From the NCBI GenBank assembly GCA_036583965.1, contig JAZBQD010000014.1, positions 64,510,395 through 64,574,394 on the forward strand: a stretch of DNA of 64,000 nucleotides, given 5' to 3'. Positions 62,079-64,000 of this stretch are shown here, piece by piece (within the stretch, counting starts at the first letter, position 1; the number at the start of each line of letters is the position of its first letter). The position numbers were made by a program, and so were the translations under genes. The notes under the pieces are model-generated. The model saw only the letters and a program-made list of their open reading frames with translations, did not search any database and was not told where the DNA came from. Source of the DNA: Prunella strophiata (taxonomy: Eukaryota; Chordata; Aves; Passeriformes; Prunellidae).

Positions 62079-62631
62079 TGTGGTTTAACCCTTGTTACAA
62101 CTAAGTACCATGCCACCACTCACCCTGCTTTCCACTGGCTCCCCAGTGGGATGGGGAGGAAAATTTTTTAAAAAAGGTAAAATTCATGAGTTGAGATAAA
62201 AGTTATTTAAAAATTGAAATGAAGTCAAATCTAGTAGTTATAATAATGATAATGACACTTGTAATGGAGAGAACAAGTGATCCATGATAAAATTGCTTAC
62301 CATGATCCTATCAATGCTCAGCCCATCCACGAGCAGCAGGGAATTGTCATTCCCTGGACAACTCCCCCAGTTTCTACACTGAATGTTGTATGGTATGTAA
62401 TATCCCTCTGGCCAGTTCCAGTCTCCTGCCCTGGCCATGCTCATCCCCTATTTCTTATACATGTGGTCACTGGCAGAGCATGGAAAAATGAAAAGCCCTG
62501 GATTTAGCACAATTGAGCAACAACTAAAACATCAGCATGTTAGCATCATCATTTTCACACTACATCCAAAACACTGCACTGGACAAGCTACTAAGAAAAA
62601 TATTAACATTTCCCCAAATGAAACCAGGACA
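62079..62631 (-). mobile_element. Solo ERV LTR (ERVL-like avian family), minus strand
   Basis: About 553 bases. On the minus strand it begins with TGTCCTGGTTT at 62631, the typical start of this avian LTR family. It ends near 62079 in the complement of 'tgtggtttaaccc', a typical family end. The block 'ctggccagttccag' near 62411 and the 'ggtaaaattcatgagttgagataaaag' block near 62177 correspond to blocks in the plus-strand LTR at 3751-4302. The TATA region is degraded (near 62378). No internal retroviral sequence adjoins it. The bases beside the two ends (AGAGC on the left, GGTCA on the right) do not form a visible 5-bp duplication. Confidence 0.82.
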
Positions 62632-64000
62632 GGTCAGGGCACTGCATCAAGACACAGCACTGGAAAGTGAAGCAGTTCAACCCTCCCAAGAACCATGTGG
62701 ATGTGCACACCATCCAAATGTCTGTTATAAAGGTAGCAAAGTCAGATTTTTAGGAAGGAAGGGGATGAATACATTTACTTTGTTCTTATCACTATTATGG
62801 TTTGTTCTGCATCAACAATAATCCCTTACTGCCTTTTTATTCCAGATGCAATAAACTTTTTTTTTTTTTTTTTATGAGAGATTAGTACCTCAACTTTGCT
62901 TCTGCATTTCATCAGCCAGAGCAGCTGTTCATTATTTTGTGTATTTCAAAGCACCAGAGATTATCACTAAAACAGACATCAAAACTTGTGGTGGGGTGAG
63001 TAATCATTTCAGCTGTGGGAAAACAGATTCATTTGCTCTCTTAAAGTATTGTAAAATGTTCAAATACTTCTTTGACAAATGTGCTGCTTTGATTGTGTTC
63101 TCTGTCACTTCAGTTTAGTGCACAGGCAGTAGTTGCTACTGTTCTGCTGGGCTGGGAGGTGTTAGAGGCTTGCAGAAAAACCAGGGTGTTGGTTTAAAGA
63201 GAAGTCAAGACTCCTGCTATTGAAAACAGTGCACTAGGATTCCAAAATCCAGATTTTATTCCTGTCTTCATGTGTTACTTTGCATGAGTCACACAGGTCC
63301 AGCTACTTGAGACTCAGTGATCTGAGTTCTTTTACAACCTAAATGATTATATGGTTTAAATATATTGAGGAATTAAAGGAATTTGGGTGAATCTAAAGTT
63401 TGTTCCATATGTCTCCAAAACAAGATAACAGATTTATTTAAGAGTTAGCTGCAAACTTTCACTTGAAATTCAGCATCTTTTACTTGTTGAAATACCACAA
63501 CCTCTCATATAAGAAAGCTAATTAGATGAGCATGAGGAAAACTGGGTTTGAAATCTGTTCATCTGTTCATTTCCAGGGAAGTGTTTATATACTGAGACAG
63601 TTATTTGTCTTCCTGCCCACAAGTATTAAAGAACATAAATTAATAAAAATGCAATTTGCCATCAGAGTGAAAACAAAGCCCTACTCCATAAATGTTTTCA
63701 AAAGTTAAATGTCTACTGTGTTTTTGTTTCAGTAATCACTGAGGTCACAGATCCTCAAAGGAGAGGGGTCTCTTCATTTCCAATTCATGAAATCTGAAAG
63801 TGCAGTTGAAAATACTTGCTTAGAAGTTGTATTGATTGGAGAGAATCTTCTTGCTTTCAAATCTTATGATCATCCAATTAAGTGTAAGAACTGTGCTCAC
63901 TGTTACAACAGAAGCCCTGTTGCCTGCTCATGCTGTGCTGCCTGCATATGTGTATATAAAAAAAAAAAAGATAATTTCTATCCTGCTCATTTTCTAAAGA
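62632..64000. other. Noncoding sequence
   Basis: No gene or repeat family recognised. Simple tracts are T17 at 62857-62873 and A10 at 63960. Confidence 0.5.
62857..62873. repeat. Poly(T) tract, 17 bases
   Basis: Uninterrupted T run following 'gatgcaataaac'. Confidence 0.88.

Noticed and set aside
3751..62631. One large provirus bounded by the two related LTRs
   Set aside because: The LTRs point in opposite directions, are 58 kb apart and no gag, pol or env sequence is seen between them as a unit.
1..64000. CRISPR array or phage/plasmid features
   Set aside because: No regularly spaced repeats and no prokaryotic coding density; the repeats are avian retroelements.

Overview
The window looks like passerine bird nuclear DNA from a gene-poor interval, either intergenic or the inside of a very large intron. 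It is AT-rich and has no bacterial features. The evidence is its repeats. At least eight fragments of CR1 LINEs occur on both strands, several ending in the typical CR1 3' tail with 'atcatagaat'-like motifs. Three LTR-like blocks of endogenous retroviruses resemble songbird families, and one short element has the build of a tRNA-Ile-derived songbird SINE (TguSINE1-like). These family names come from memory of avian repeats and were not checked against a database.

Layout: 0.8-1.5 kb is an ERV LTR on the minus strand, with TATA box and polyadenylation signal still readable. 3.75-4.30 kb is a solo LTR on the plus strand. 6.4-7.2 kb is a CR1 with internal deletions (plus). 9.8-10.0 kb is a decayed reverse transcriptase scrap (minus). 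10.8-11.6 kb is an unexplained GC-rich island. 12.26-12.35 kb is an AAAAT pentanucleotide array. 13.66-14.75 kb, 18.4-18.7 kb, 20.4-20.8 kb and 28.05-28.2 kb are minus-strand CR1 3' ends. 32.8-32.9 kb resembles a MIR/CORE-SINE. 36.55-36.69 kb is the tRNA-derived SINE. 39.5-40.2 kb is a very old, strongly diverged CR1 (plus). 56.1-56.8 kb is a CR1 reverse transcriptase fragment (minus). 61.6-61.9 kb is a deleted CR1 (plus). 62.08-62.63 kb is a second solo LTR (minus), related to the 3.75 kb one.

No complete protein-coding gene, tRNA gene, rRNA or CRISPR array is supported. Open reading frames are short and mostly lie in repeats or in unrecognised sequence. The best coding hint is an 83-bp open segment at 50901-50983 with good splice sites on both sides; it could be an internal exon on the plus strand but is unproven. 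Weaker hints are a cysteine-rich ORF behind a strong acceptor at 53068, a 252-codon ORF at 46599-47357 (minus), and a coiled-coil-like stretch at 28288-28509 (minus). Small-scale structures include several perfect hairpins and two tandem duplications. I did not find a convincing previously undescribed biological system; most observations concern the decay of retroelements.
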